Source: Microcaldota archaeon (GTDB taxonomy: Archaea > Micrarchaeota > Micrarchaeia > Anstonellales > Anstonellaceae). From it: a stretch of DNA of 36,130 bases. The stretch lies in the NCBI GenBank assembly GCA_018304295.1, contig JAGVWK010000015.1:1-36130 (forward strand). Reading direction: 5' to 3'. Of this stretch, positions 1-8,154 are shown piece by piece. The notes under the pieces were generated by a model. It was given only the letters and a program-made list of their open reading frames with translations, was not told the DNA's origin and made no database searches. The stretch's first letter is position 1; each line of letters begins with the position of its first letter. Made by a program: the position numbers and the translations under genes.

Positions 1-2
1 AA

Positions 3-284
3 TTCCTTTCAGTATGCAAGCAAATCGTTGCGCATGGCAGCGCGATTTGCGAAGAATCATACGAAAGCATGAGAAATGTCGTTTATCCATATGGGCATGC
101 AACAACATGGAAAAAAGGGCTGGAAAAATATTTTGGGAATAATATTTCCCTTGTGCTTTGTGAGGTTAACGGTAACCACAAGGTGATAAAAACTGAATTG
201 CTGGAAATGCGCGAAGACGTTTATGACTTGACTGTGGACGGGACGCACAATTTTGCGTTATCTGCCGGCGTCTTTGTGCATAAT
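3..284 (+). other. Intein C-terminal segment (blocks F and G) inside gyrA
   Basis: The residues before the extein have the form of intein block F (VYDLTVDGTHNFAL) and block G (GVFVHN), followed by Ser as the +1 nucleophile. The splice point lies between bases 284 and 285, equivalent to E. coli GyrA Gly110/Ser111 and eleven residues before the catalytic Tyr. The N-terminal splicing blocks, and any homing endonuclease, lie outside the window. Confidence 0.9.
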
Positions 285-2372
285 TCGATAGATGGGGATA
301 ATGCTGCCGCAATGAGATATACCGAAGTGCGCATGAGCAAAATGGCAGGCGACATGCTTGAGGACATTGAAAAGCAGACAGTTGATTTTGCGGCAACGCT
401 CAAGGAGCCCCTTGTGCTTCCCTGCGCAGTGCCGAATCTGCTTGTGAACGGCTCTTCGGGAATTGCGGTAGGGATGGCCACCAACATACCTCCGCATAAC
501 CTTGGGGAGGTTGTGGATGCGCTTGTGCTCATGATAGACAGCCCCAATGCCACATTGCAGCAGCTCATGGAAAAAATAAAGGGGCCTGATTTTCCCACTG
601 GGGGGATAATATGCGGCACTTCGGGCATACTTTCCGCGTATGCAACCGGCAGGGGAAGCGTGCGCATAAGGGCGAAAACGGAAATTCTGCAAAGCAAAAA
701 GGACAAGAGCCGCAAAAAGATAATCATTACGGAAATTCCTTATCAGGTGAACAAGGCTGAGCTTGTGAAAAAAATCGCCGAGCTTGTGCGCGAGAAGGTG
801 GTGGAAGGCATAAGCGACATTGCAGACCGCTCGGACAGGACCGGAATTGAGGTTGAAATTGAGCTTAAGAGGGACGCAAATGCGGAAGTGGTGCTTAACC
901 AGCTTTATGCGCACACGCCCCTTGAGAACGCCTTTGGGATAATCAACCTTGCGCTTGTGAACAATGAGCCAAAGGTGATGCCCCTTGCCGACATGCTGCG
1001 CGAATTCATCAACCACCGCAGGACTGTGGTGAGGCGCAGGTGCGGCTTTGAGCTTTCGCAGGCGCAGGAGAGAAAGCACGTGCTTGACGGCTTCAAGGCT
1101 GCTCTTGGGAGAATTGACGATGTCGTGAAAATGCTCAAGGCGGCGGCAAATGCGCCCGCTGCAAAGGATGCGCTCGTTTCCATGCTTTCAATAGACGTGA
1201 AGCAGGCAGAGGCGATACTTGAGCTTAAGCTTGGAAGGCTAACCGCCCTTGAGCAGGGGAAAATTGAAAGTGAGCACGCCGAGCTTTCAAAGAGGATAGA
1301 GTGGCTGGCAGCCGTGCTTGCGGACGAGGCAAAAGTGTTTGCGATTGTGAAAGAGGAGCTGCTTGAGATACGGAAAAAATACGCAAACGAGAGGCGCACA
1401 AAAATAGAGCAGGGTGGGGAGGAGGGGCTGGAGCTTGAGGATTTGGTGCCTGATGAAAAGGCGGTCGTGATAATCACAAAGAGCGATTACGTAAAGCGCG
1501 TGGGGCTTGAGGAATATCGCGTGCAAGGAAGGGGCGGCAAGGGCGTGCTTGGCACTGAAATGAAGGAGGAGGACGAGGTAAAGGACGTTCTTGTGTGCAA
1601 CACGCACGATTATTTGCTTTGTTTTACGCATCAGGGGACGGTGCATTGGCTCAAGGTGTATAAAATACCACAAACCGGCAGGTATGCGATGGGCAGGCCC
1701 ATTGTGAATTTGCTGAACGTAAAGGAGGAGAGGCTTGCCCATCGCATACCTGCCGGTTTGTGGTATTTTATACACCTTGAGCCAATGCACCGTCCCCTGA
1801 GCGGCATAATTGCAATCACGCTGCGTGAGAAAGACGAGCTCATAGAGGTGCGCAAAACCGACGGGAAAAGGAACATAATAATAGGCACAAAGGACGGGTA
1901 CGCGATACGCTTTGAGGAGGAAGACGTGCGCGAGATAGGAAGGACTGGGCAGGGGGTGCGCGGCATTGACCTGCGCGAGGGCGATGAAGTTATAGGGATG
2001 GCGCTTGATGACGTTAAAACCCTTCTTACTGTGTGCGAGAACGGGTATGGGAAGCGCACAGAGCTTGAGGAATACCGCGTACAAGGAAGAGGAGGAATGG
2101 GAGTGATAAACATACAGGCGGACGAGCGCAACGGCAAGGTTGTTGCGCTGCGCGCTGTTGAGGATGATGACGAGCTCATACTGCTTTCCAACATGGGCAA
2201 GGCAATAAGGATTCCGGCAGCAGGCATATCTGTTGTGGGCAGGAACACAAAGGGCGTTCGGCTCATGAGGATGCAGGAAAACGAGAAAGTTGTTGCGCTT
2301 GCGGTCGTAAAGAAAGAGCCCGACGGTAACGGGAACAAGGCGGAAAAGAAAGAAGACGCGCCCGCCTCTTAA
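3..2372 (+). CDS. gyrA: DNA gyrase subunit A, 5'-truncated, with C-terminal end of an intein
   Basis: GyrA is the DNA-cleaving subunit of the type IIA topoisomerase that introduces negative supercoils. The frame is open from base 3, so the gene starts before the window. Bases 3-284 encode the last 94 residues of an intein ending VFVHN; the extein resumes with SIDGDNAAAMRYTE, whose Tyr is the catalytic residue (E. coli Tyr122). About 695 extein residues follow: the breakage-reunion domain, then a C-terminal propeller with two GyrA-box-like motifs (VQGRGGKG, VQGRGGMG) and the GRPIVNLL motif. Right after GRPIVNLL about 24 residues (LAHRIPAGLWYF...) do not look like GyrA; they are encoded by the reverse complement of the preceding 65 bp, and about 16 residues of blade sequence seem lost relative to E. 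coli. Archaeal gyrase is generally regarded as acquired from bacteria. No gyrB is visible here. Confidence 0.95.
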   Translation, partial: FLSVCKQIVAHGSAICEESYESMRNVVYPYGHATTWKKGLEKYFGNNISLVLCEVNGNHKVIKTELLEMREDVYDLTVDGTHNFALSAGVFVHNSIDGDNAAAMRYTEVRMSKMAGDMLEDIEKQTVDFAATLKEPLVLPCAVPNLLVNGSSGIAVGMATNIPPHNLGEVVDALVLMIDSPNATLQQLMEKIKGPDFPTGGIICGTSGILSAYATGRGSVRIRAKTEILQSKKDKSRKKIIITEIPYQVNKAELVKKIAELVREKVVEGISDIADRSDRTGIEVEIELKRDANAEVVLNQLYAHTPLENAFGIINLALVNNEPKVMPLADMLREFINHRRTVVRRRCGFELSQAQERKHVLDGFKAALGRIDDVVKMLKAAANAPAAKDALVSMLSIDVKQAEAILELKLGRLTALEQGKIESEHAELSKRIEWLAAVLADEAKVFAIVKEELLEIRKKYANERRTKIEQGGEEGLELEDLVPDEKAVVIITKSDYVKRVGLEEYRVQGRGGKGVLGTEMKEEDEVKDVLVCNTHDYLLCFTHQGTVHWLKVYKIPQTGRYAMGRPIVNLLNVKEERLAHRIPAGLWYFIHLEPMHRPLSGIIAITLREKDELIEVRKTDGKRNIIIGTKDGYAIRFEEEDVREIGRTGQGVRGIDLREGDEVIGMALDDVKTLLTVCENGYGKRTELEEYRVQGRGGMGVINIQADERNGKVVALRAVEDDDELILLSNMGKAIRIPAAGISVVGRNTKGVRLMRMQENEKVVALAVVKKEPDGNGNKAEKKEDAPAS
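1631..1800. repeat. Perfect 65-bp inverted repeat inside gyrA
   Basis: Bases 1631-1695 are exactly the reverse complement of bases 1736-1800, with a 40-bp spacer. The second arm replaces normal GyrA propeller sequence yet leaves the reading frame open. It looks like a fold-back or template-switch event, either biological or made during amplification or assembly. Confidence 0.95.
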
Positions 2373-4484
2373 AGCTTAGCCCATTTGAGCGTGAGCGCGT
2401 TAAGCACTACTGAAACGCTTGAGAGCGCCATTGCGCCGCCCGCTATTATTGGGGAGAGAAGCACGCCGCTTGAGTAGTAGAAAACTCCGGCAGCTATTGG
2501 AATGCCCACCACATTATACACAAGTGCCCAGAACATGTTCTGCTTTATTTTGCTTATTGTCGCCCTGCCAAGCACTATTGCGCGGGGAACGTCCATTGGG
2601 TCGCTTTTCATAAGAACAACAGAGCCGGTTTCCATTGCAACATCGGTGCCCGAGCCCATTGCAATTCCTATGTCCGCCTGTGCAAGCGCGGGCGCGTCGT
2701 TTATACCGTCCCCCACCATTGCGACCTTGATGCCTTTCTCTTGCAGCTTTTTCACGTATGCCGCCTTGTCCTGCGGGAGGACTTCCGAAAACACGTTCTT
2801 TATGCCTGCGAGCTTTGCAATTGCGCTTGCGGTGCGCGCATTGTCCCCTGTAATAAGCCAGCTTTCTATTCCCAGCTCGCGCAACTTGCTTATTGCTTTT
2901 ATGCTTGTGGGGCGGATTGTATCCGCGATTGCGATTATTGCGGCGGGTTCCCTCTTTTGCCTTCCCGTCCGGCTTTCCAATGTAAATTTTTTGGCTGCCT
3001 ATTTTTGCCTCAACACCGTGCCCGGGGGTTGCCTTAAAGCCGGTTGCCTTTTTTGCCTGCGCGCCTTTTTCCTTTGCATATTGCACTATTGCGCCTGCAA
3101 GTGGATGTTCGGAATTTCTTTCTATTGAGAATGCAAAGGAAAGAAGCTGCCTTTCATTGCCCAAAAGGCGGTTGCCTGCCAGCACAATGAAATCAGTTAC
3201 TTTTGGCTTTCCCTCCGTTATTGTGCCCGTCTTGTCAAATATTATTGCCTTTATCTTGTGCATTAGCTCAAGGCTTTCCGCGTTCTTTATCAGTATGCCC
3301 TTTTGCGCGCCTATTCCCGTGCCCACCATTATTGCAGTCGGGGTTGCAAGCCCCAATGCGCAGGGGCACGCTATTACGAGCACGGAGACTGCTATTATGA
3401 GGGCAAATGAGAGTGTCTGGCCGAGCACAAGATACCAAGCAAGAAACGAGAGGACTGCGATTGCTATCACTATTGGCACGAAAACCGCGCTTATCTCGTC
3501 CGCAAAGCGCTGTATGCTTGCGCGGCTGCCCTGCGCCTCCTCAACAAGCTTCACTATTTTTGCAAGCACGGTGCCCTCCCCAACTTTTGTTGCGCGCAAA
3601 GTGAGAGAGCCGTGCTTGTTTATTGAGCCGCCTACCACGTGCGAGCCTTTTTTCTTTTCAACAGGCATGCTTTCCCCGCTTATCATGCTCTCATCAACTG
3701 ATGAGTCCCCGCTTATCACAATGCCATCCACAGGAATGCTTTCGCCTGGCTTTACAAGTATCATGTCGCCGATTTTCACTTGCGCGATGGGTATTTTCTG
3801 CTCCTTTGCGCCCCTTATCACAGTCGCATATTTGGGGGAGAGGTCCATGAGCTTTCTTATTGCCTCTGATGTGCGCCCTTTTGCAAGCGCCTCAAGATAT
3901 TTCCCAAGTATTACAAGCGTGATGAGCACCGCTGCTGTTTCAAAATATTGCTCCTCCACAAAGCCAAAGAGCGCCGCTACGCTGTAGAAATACGCCGCGG
4001 ATGTGCCGACCGCAATAAGGGTGTCCATGCTTGCGGACCTGTTTTGCAATGCGCTCCATGCGCCAAGGTAAAAATGCCTGCCGACGTAAAACTGCACCGG
4101 GGTAGAGAGAAGGAAAAGGATTTCCATCCGATAAGGGAATTCCATAAGGAACATGCCGATTATGAGCGCGGGAAAGGAAAGCACCGCGCCTATCATGAGC
4201 AATTTTTTAAGCTCCGCTATTTCCTCTTCGCGCATTTTCTTTTCGCGCTCGCGATCCGCGCCAATGCTTGCGGAATAGCCCTTTGCCTTTACAACTTCAA
4301 TGAGCTTTTGCACGCCTGTTTTCTTTTCGTCAAATTCCACCAGCGCCTTCCCGGCAGCATAGTTCACGTTTGCATTACTTACGCCCTCTGCCTTTGCAAG
4401 CGCGCGCGTGAGCAATACTGCGCACGAGGCGCAGTGCATCCCGTTTATCGTGAGTTCAGCTTTTTTCATGCCGGCTTTTTTCAT
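2369..4484 (-). pseudogene. copA: Cu+-transporting P1B-type ATPase (CopA), frameshifted with internal deletion
   Basis: CopA pumps Cu+ out of the cytoplasm. The first part (4484 to about 2960) has an N-terminal HMA domain (GMHCASC), ISGES, the CPC motif of TM6 ([11 protein letters not shown]), the DKTGT phosphorylation site and SEHPLAGA. The second part (about 2960 to 2369), in another frame, has [12 protein letters not shown], the TM7 YN pair (LVYNVVG) and the TM8 MxxSS motif (MALSSVSVVLNA). CPC + YN + MxxSS is the Cu+ (P1B-1) signature. Between IYIGKP and IIAIADT the family normally has about 39 residues; only about 10 are here, so some 85-90 bp of nucleotide-binding domain is missing and the frame changes at roughly 2945-2990. 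Start 4484 has a Shine-Dalgarno-like AGGTGGG about 5 bases upstream. The 3' end overlaps the gyrA stop by 4 bp. As written no full protein is made; assembly error is an alternative to a real pseudogene. Confidence 0.93.
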
Positions 4485-4558
4485 GTGCCCACCTATATAT
4501 CTTTTTTGGATATATAAAAACCGAACATATTAAAAAGAGATTGGTGCATAATGCAAGC
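4485..4558. promoter_or_regulatory. Divergent promoter of copA and the PadR-type regulator
   Basis: The gap holds a central TATATA-rich element at about 4509-4520 readable as a TATA box on both strands, plus a second TATATA at 4495-4500. Distances fit a start near 4541-4559 rightward and near 4488 leftward. A regulator binding here could control both directions. The placement is inferred from spacing only. Confidence 0.5.
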
Positions 4559-4978
4559 ATGGCTTCAAAAATAAAAGTTACCAATCTCGCAAAGTTCGCC
4601 ATACTTCTTTCCCTTTCAAAGGGGCGCCAGCACGGATATGGGCTCATGAAAAAAGTGGAGGATGCGCTTGGGGTGCGCCCAAGCCCCGCGCAGGTGTATC
4701 CTTTCCTTTCTTCCCTTGTGAAAAAGGGCTACGTTGAAGTGATAGAGAGAGGAACGCGGGAGAAAAAGGAATACGTGCTCACAAAGGAAGGCAAAAGAAT
4801 GCTTTCGGGCTTTTTGCACAAGTTCTCGGATTTGTTTGAAATTGCGATTGAGGGCAACATAACGCAGTGCGCGCACTGCAAGTGCAAGGTGTACGGCAAG
4901 GCATACACGGAAAAGAGAAAGGGGATTTTGATGCCCTTTTGCTGCCCGCACTGCGCTGCGAATTACCTGAAAAAATAG
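4559..4978 (+). CDS. PadR-family regulator with C-terminal TRASH-like cysteine domain (probable copper sensor)
   Basis: A 139-residue protein. Residues 5-90 form a PadR-type winged helix (AILLSLSKGRQHGYGLMKKVE, then SPAQVYPFLSSLVKKGYVE and a wing before EYVLTKEGKRML). The C-terminus, from ITQCAHCKCKVYG to PFCCPHCAANY, has the cysteine spacing of a TRASH/YHS-like treble clef, a fold used by archaeal metal-responsive regulators. It is divergent from copA and followed by two HMA-domain genes, so a copper-responsive repressor of this cassette is the likely role. I chose the ATG at 4559; TTG 4541 and GTG 4544 are in-frame alternatives but would leave almost no leader after the TATA box at about 4511-4518. 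Family assignment is firm; the inducing metal is inferred. Confidence 0.85.
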   Translation: MASKIKVTNLAKFAILLSLSKGRQHGYGLMKKVEDALGVRPSPAQVYPFLSSLVKKGYVEVIERGTREKKEYVLTKEGKRMLSGFLHKFSDLFEIAIEGNITQCAHCKCKVYGKAYTEKRKGILMPFCCPHCAANYLKK

Positions 4979-4986
4979 GTGGTTTT

Positions 4987-5184
4987 ATGGAAGAGAAATT
5001 TTCTGTGAAGGGAATGCACTGCAAAAGCTGCGAGGAAATGCTCAAGATGGACATTGGCGAGCTTGCAGGGGTGAAGGAGATAAAGGCGGATTTCAGGAGC
5101 GGGAGCGTTGTTGTAAAAGGGGATTCCCTTGATAGGAAGAAAATAATTGAAACAATAAAGAAAAGCGGCTATAAGGCGCAATGA
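4987..5184 (+). CDS. copZ: CopZ-like HMA-domain copper chaperone
   Basis: A 65-residue single-domain protein of the heavy-metal-associated fold, carrying the metal-binding loop GMHCKSC near residues 9-15 and ending in KKSGYKAQ. Such proteins carry Cu+ in the cytoplasm and hand it to CopA or a copper regulator. The ATG at 4987 has AGGTGG four bases upstream, right after the end of the PadR-type gene, so the two are probably co-transcribed. The ribosome-binding region GGTGGTTTTATGGA is nearly repeated before the next HMA gene (GGTGGTTTTGTGGA), suggesting duplication of an HMA start region. Confidence 0.9.
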   Translation: MEEKFSVKGMHCKSCEEMLKMDIGELAGVKEIKADFRSGSVVVKGDSLDRKKIIETIKKSGYKAQ

Positions 5185-5239
5185 GAAAGGCAAACGGAAA
5201 AATGGCGGAACTTGCGGATGGGCTCAAGGCGGTGGTTTT

Positions 5240-6211
5240 GTGGAAAAAATAGAACTTAAAATAGATGGGATGACGTGCAACTCCTGCGAGAGGCTTATTT
5301 CAAAGGCAGTTGAAAGCTTGGGCGGGAAGGTGCACAGAATAAGCGCAAGCGAGGGAAGGGCGACAATAGAAATAGAGGAGGGAAAACAGGAGCAAATGCT
5401 GGCAAAAATAAAAGAGGCGGGATATGAGCCGCACGTGCAAGGCGGCAGCGGCGAAATGCGCGAACAGCAAGGCAGCAGTGCGTTGGGAGGCGAAGTTTCA
5501 TTTGCATCCTTTGAGCAGGAGGCCGCTGATTTTTTCAAAAGGCTGCTGAACGCAGGCGAACTTTCCATTGAGAGGGACATATTGAAGATGTCGGTTTTCA
5601 CGCTTCTTGCGCTCTTTGCCCTAAGCTTTGTGGCGTATTTGTTTGCATGGAACAAGGGCGGGCAGGGCGCGCTTTACCAGTTTGTGCTTTACGGGATGGT
5701 TGCAAATGTTGCTGCGCTGGCTGCGATTTCGCAGATAAACACGTATGGGAGAAACCTTTCATGCATGAACGGCATGATGGTTGGGATGACGGTTGGCATG
5801 ATGGGAGGGTTTCTCATTGGTGCGGTTGTCGGGGCAACAAACGGGATGTTTGTGGGCTCGCTTATTGGAATGGCGGCAGGCACAATAGGCGGATATTATT
5901 GCGGAAGGTGCTGCGGCATAATGGGAGTGCTTGAGGGCATGATGGCAGGGCTTATGGGCGGCACAATGGGCGCGATGCTCACGGTGATGATGCTTGCGGA
6001 CAATTTGCTGCTTTTTATGCCGGTGCTTTTTGCAGCGTGCATTGCAATACTTTGGGGGCTTGCGTTCATGATGCACCAGAACCATCGGCACGCGCAAAGG
6101 GAAAGTGCGGTTTCCTTTGGAACGTTTTTCATGCTTGCGCTTTGCGCAAGCATAATCGTCGCTGCGGTCATAATGTACGGGCCGCGCGCTTCAATTGTTT
6201 TTGGCACATAA
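5240..6211 (+). CDS. HMA-domain fused to a Met/Gly-rich polytopic membrane protein
   Basis: A 323-residue protein of no family I can name. Residues 1-65 are an HMA domain (GMTCNSC at 10-16). A charged linker to about residue 115 leads to roughly seven hydrophobic segments (about 117-136, 144-166, 178-200, 203-220, 225-250, 255-277, 292-313). The middle segments are extremely rich in Met and Gly (MNGMMVGMTVGMMGG; GMMAGLMGGTMGAM), with Cys at SCMNG and CGRCC and a His-rich loop (MMHQNHRHAQ at 277-286). Met, Cys and His in this density, plus the HMA domain and the copper cassette, point to Cu+ binding and movement across the membrane. That role is an inference. The GTG start at 5240 follows GGCGGTGG by four bases. 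It is probably the last gene of the PadR-copZ operon. Confidence 0.8.
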   Translation: MEKIELKIDGMTCNSCERLISKAVESLGGKVHRISASEGRATIEIEEGKQEQMLAKIKEAGYEPHVQGGSGEMREQQGSSALGGEVSFASFEQEAADFFKRLLNAGELSIERDILKMSVFTLLALFALSFVAYLFAWNKGGQGALYQFVLYGMVANVAALAAISQINTYGRNLSCMNGMMVGMTVGMMGGFLIGAVVGATNGMFVGSLIGMAAGTIGGYYCGRCCGIMGVLEGMMAGLMGGTMGAMLTVMMLADNLLLFMPVLFAACIAILWGLAFMMHQNHRHAQRESAVSFGTFFMLALCASIIVAAVIMYGPRASIVFGT

Positions 6212-6270
6212 GCATTTTTGGCGTGTAGGCGCATAGGGCATGCTTCAATTGTTTTTGGAACATAAGAATT
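6188..6270. repeat. Direct duplication of the 3' end of the HMA membrane gene
   Basis: Bases 6188-6216 and 6242-6270 are 29-bp copies, 27 of 29 identical, 54 bp apart. The first contains the end of the coding region including its TAA; the second lies in the intergenic gap and repeats the same ending out of use. The rest of the gap to 6298 shows no gene. Confidence 0.85.
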
Positions 6271-6298
6271 GCGGCTGCAGGCTGTGGCTGCAAGCGCA

Positions 6299-6880
6299 TT
6301 AGAAAAGCATGCTGCGCAGGGATTGCACGTGCTTTGAGTGCGCGCCTTTTTGAAGAAGCGGCAAAAGAACCGCTATTGAAAAGGAAAGGGCAAGCGTGAA
6401 GAGCGCTATTTGCCGCACGTGCGCAATCGGGACCGATGGGTGCGCTCCCAGCGCATAGTCCGCAAAATCATTGAGCAAAAACCATGCAAGCAGGAGGAAA
6501 ATGGCTGCTTTGGGGGTTTCTTTTGGCAGCAGCAAAAAGCCCTGCGCAGCCATTCCAATGTGCCCTAGCATGAAAATTGAATACATCAGGATGTCTGCCG
6601 GCGAAAAATAGTAAGTGCCGTAAAAAAAGAGCACTAAAATCGTCCATAAGCCGTATTTGAGCGTGCTTGCTGCTATTATGAGATTTAGTGTTTCGCTTTT
6701 TATTTTTCCCAGAAGCATTAGGATGCAAAGGAATACGTAGAGGGGGCAGTCTGGGATGAAAAGCCACAGCAGCAAGGATGAGGAGAGAAGCTGCGCCGAA
6801 TAAAACCACAGGCCTATTAGCACTGCGGCAACATTGAGCATAAGGACAAGCAAGAAAAGCATTCCGTGTTTTTTCTCCAT
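6299..6880 (-). CDS. DUF1405-family membrane protein
   Basis: A 193-residue integral membrane protein with about six hydrophobic segments and the family's characteristic early motif LLLWLFIPDCPLYVFL, followed by TLKYGLWTILVLFFYG and a late FADYALG. DUF1405 (YpjA-like) proteins are found in Bacillus and in archaea and have no established function. I start at the ATG at 6880, five bases after the TGA of the acyltransferase; an upstream in-frame ATG at 6910 would overlap that gene by 25 bp. It is the last gene of a three-gene minus-strand operon. Confidence 0.85.
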   Translation of the reverse strand: MEKKHGMLFLLVLMLNVAAVLIGLWFYSAQLLSSSLLLWLFIPDCPLYVFLCILMLLGKIKSETLNLIIAASTLKYGLWTILVLFFYGTYYFSPADILMYSIFMLGHIGMAAQGFLLLPKETPKAAIFLLLAWFLLNDFADYALGAHPSVPIAHVRQIALFTLALSFSIAVLLPLLQKGAHSKHVQSLRSMLF

Positions 6881-6885
6881 TCTTA

Positions 6886-7371
6886 TCACAGTTTTTTTAT
6901 CACCCTGCACGGGATGCCCCCTGCAAGGCAGTTTGGAGGGATGTCGGAGTTCACAAGGGACATTGCGGAGATTTGGGCATTGCTGCCTATTTTCACTCCT
7001 GCAAGCACTGTGCTGTTTGCTCCTATGAGCACATTGTCCCCTATTTTCACCCTGCCCACATTTGCACTTTTAATCAGGAACTCATGCGCCAAAATTGTCG
7101 CATTGAAGCCTATTACGCAGTTTTCTCCTATTTCAATAAGCTCCGGAAAGAAAAAATCGCACGTTGCGCCGTACGCGAACGCGGTGTTTTTCCCTATTTT
7201 CATCCCAAGCAGGTGATAAAGGCCGTTCTTCAGCGAAACGGACGGGAGGTGCCGGCACAACTGCACTATTAGGAAATTGAAAAAGATGATTGCGGGGTTT
7301 TTTGCCCTCCACCAGTAGTTGAGCGCGTTTTTCCCTTCCAAGGGCATTTGCAGCCCCTCAAGAACCCTCAT
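6886..7371 (-). CDS. Hexapeptide-repeat acyltransferase (left-handed beta helix)
   Basis: A 161-residue protein. After an N-terminal helical region (NPAIIFFNFLIVQLCRHLPS) come hexapeptide repeats of the I-G-x-x-x-x type (KIGKNTAFAYGA, EIGENCVIGFNA, KIGDNVLIGANS, KIGSNAQISAMS), then DIPPNCLAGGIPCRVIKK, the usual end of the maltose/galactoside acetyltransferase group. Members transfer acetyl or acyl groups to sugars and other acceptors as trimers, with the active-site His in the coils (here AHEFL is the candidate). The substrate cannot be told. Its ATG directly abuts the TAA of the lipoprotein gene (TAAATG), implying translational coupling. Confidence 0.87.
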   Translation of the reverse strand: MRVLEGLQMPLEGKNALNYWWRAKNPAIIFFNFLIVQLCRHLPSVSLKNGLYHLLGMKIGKNTAFAYGATCDFFFPELIEIGENCVIGFNATILAHEFLIKSANVGRVKIGDNVLIGANSTVLAGVKIGSNAQISAMSLVNSDIPPNCLAGGIPCRVIKKL

Positions 7372-7959
7372 TTAGTTCGCCTTTATTGTGGAGTATATTT
7401 GCGCAGCGCCTTCCGCCATCCTGTCTTTTATATAGGATTTGTATGCTTCCCGCTTGGGAGTGCACACCGCGTCCGCAGGGCAGTCTATGAAGTCCTTCCA
7501 CGTTTGGAACAGACCGGTGTCGTTGAATGCTTTTACTTTTTGCTCGTATTCCGATATTTTGCTGTAGGTCGGGATTGCGGCTGTTTCAAATAGTTCGGAG
7601 TAATCGTTTAGAAGCTCCAGATGCGCCTCGTATTTTGCAGTTGAGGCGCGTATTGCCAAAAGCGAGGTGGTTGCGTTTTCAAGGGAAGCGTCGGTTTCAA
7701 GCAGCTCCTGCCTGCATGATGTTGCCTCGCCTGCCGCATCGGCTTTTTGGCTTAGGCAGCCCGCATAGTTTTTTTCAGCGGCATTTAGGCGCGTTTCATA
7801 GTCGGCTGCGCTTATGCGCAAATCCTCAAGCTGCAAAAGGTATGAGTCGCGCTCCGCTGCGACCTGCTGGTATTGCTGCACATCCACTTTTTCAGTGCAG
7901 CCGAAAAACAATGCGAGTGAGAAAATTGCGAGCATTGAAAGCGCGCTTATTGGCTTCAT
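7372..7959 (-). CDS. Predicted lipoprotein with coiled-coil region
   Basis: A 195-residue secreted protein of unknown function. The N-terminus MKPISALSMLAIFSLALFFGCTEK has a short basic start, a hydrophobic core and a lipobox-like LFFGC, so it is probably exported and lipid-anchored at the Cys. Residues about 25-110 are heptad-like and predicted helical; Cys pairs in AGCLSQ/TSCRQE and DCPADAVCTP could form disulfides outside the cell. I use the ATG at 7959, with GGTG five bases upstream; an earlier in-frame ATG at 7974 lacks that signal. A TATA-like element on the minus strand at about 7992-8002 fits as promoter for this gene and the two behind it. Confidence 0.75.
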   Translation of the reverse strand: MKPISALSMLAIFSLALFFGCTEKVDVQQYQQVAAERDSYLLQLEDLRISAADYETRLNAAEKNYAGCLSQKADAAGEATSCRQELLETDASLENATTSLLAIRASTAKYEAHLELLNDYSELFETAAIPTYSKISEYEQKVKAFNDTGLFQTWKDFIDCPADAVCTPKREAYKSYIKDRMAEGAAQIYSTIKAN

Positions 7960-8075
7960 CTTTACACCGTGCAAAGCAACGCGCGCTTGTTTTTTAATGC
8001 TATTTGACGCAAAAGCGCGGACTGGGCACTGCCAAGCGCGCCACGCAAAAAAAATTCGCCGGAAGCTGGAAAAGT

Positions 8076-8154
8076 GTGTTAATTTCTTATTGACAGTGTT
8101 AAGACCGTGCTAACATTTATAAAGAAGATGTTAATATAATGTTGACAGATTGGA
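8076..8154 (+). promoter_or_regulatory. Promoter with operator-like repeats for the HTH-grpE-dnaK-dnaJ operon
   Basis: A TATA box (TTTATAAA, 8116-8123) lies about 30-35 bp before the ATG at 8155. It is bracketed by AACAT (8112-8116) and ATGTT (8128-8132), an inverted repeat. GTTA (8098-8101) and TAAC (8111-8114) form a second inverted pair, and TTGACAG occurs twice (8090-8096, 8142-8148). GTGTTAA also occurs at 8076-8082 and 8096-8102. Such overlap with the TATA box suggests repressor binding, plausibly by the first gene's product. Confidence 0.6.

Noticed and set aside
258-1079. Long minus-strand ORFs opposite gyrA, dnaK, ppsA and the coiled-coil gene
   Set aside because: They are antisense shadows of well-identified genes with low-complexity or His/Leu-rich translations and no promoter signals.
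1287-2084. Minus-strand ORF of 265 codons inside gyrA
   Set aside because: It is a shadow of gyrA; its GyrA-like stretch arises only because the fold-back repeat is read on the other strand.
5181-5252. A 23-codon ORF starting at the ATGA overlap with the copZ stop codon
   Set aside because: It is very short, has no recognisable sequence, and overlaps the ribosome-binding site and start of the next gene.
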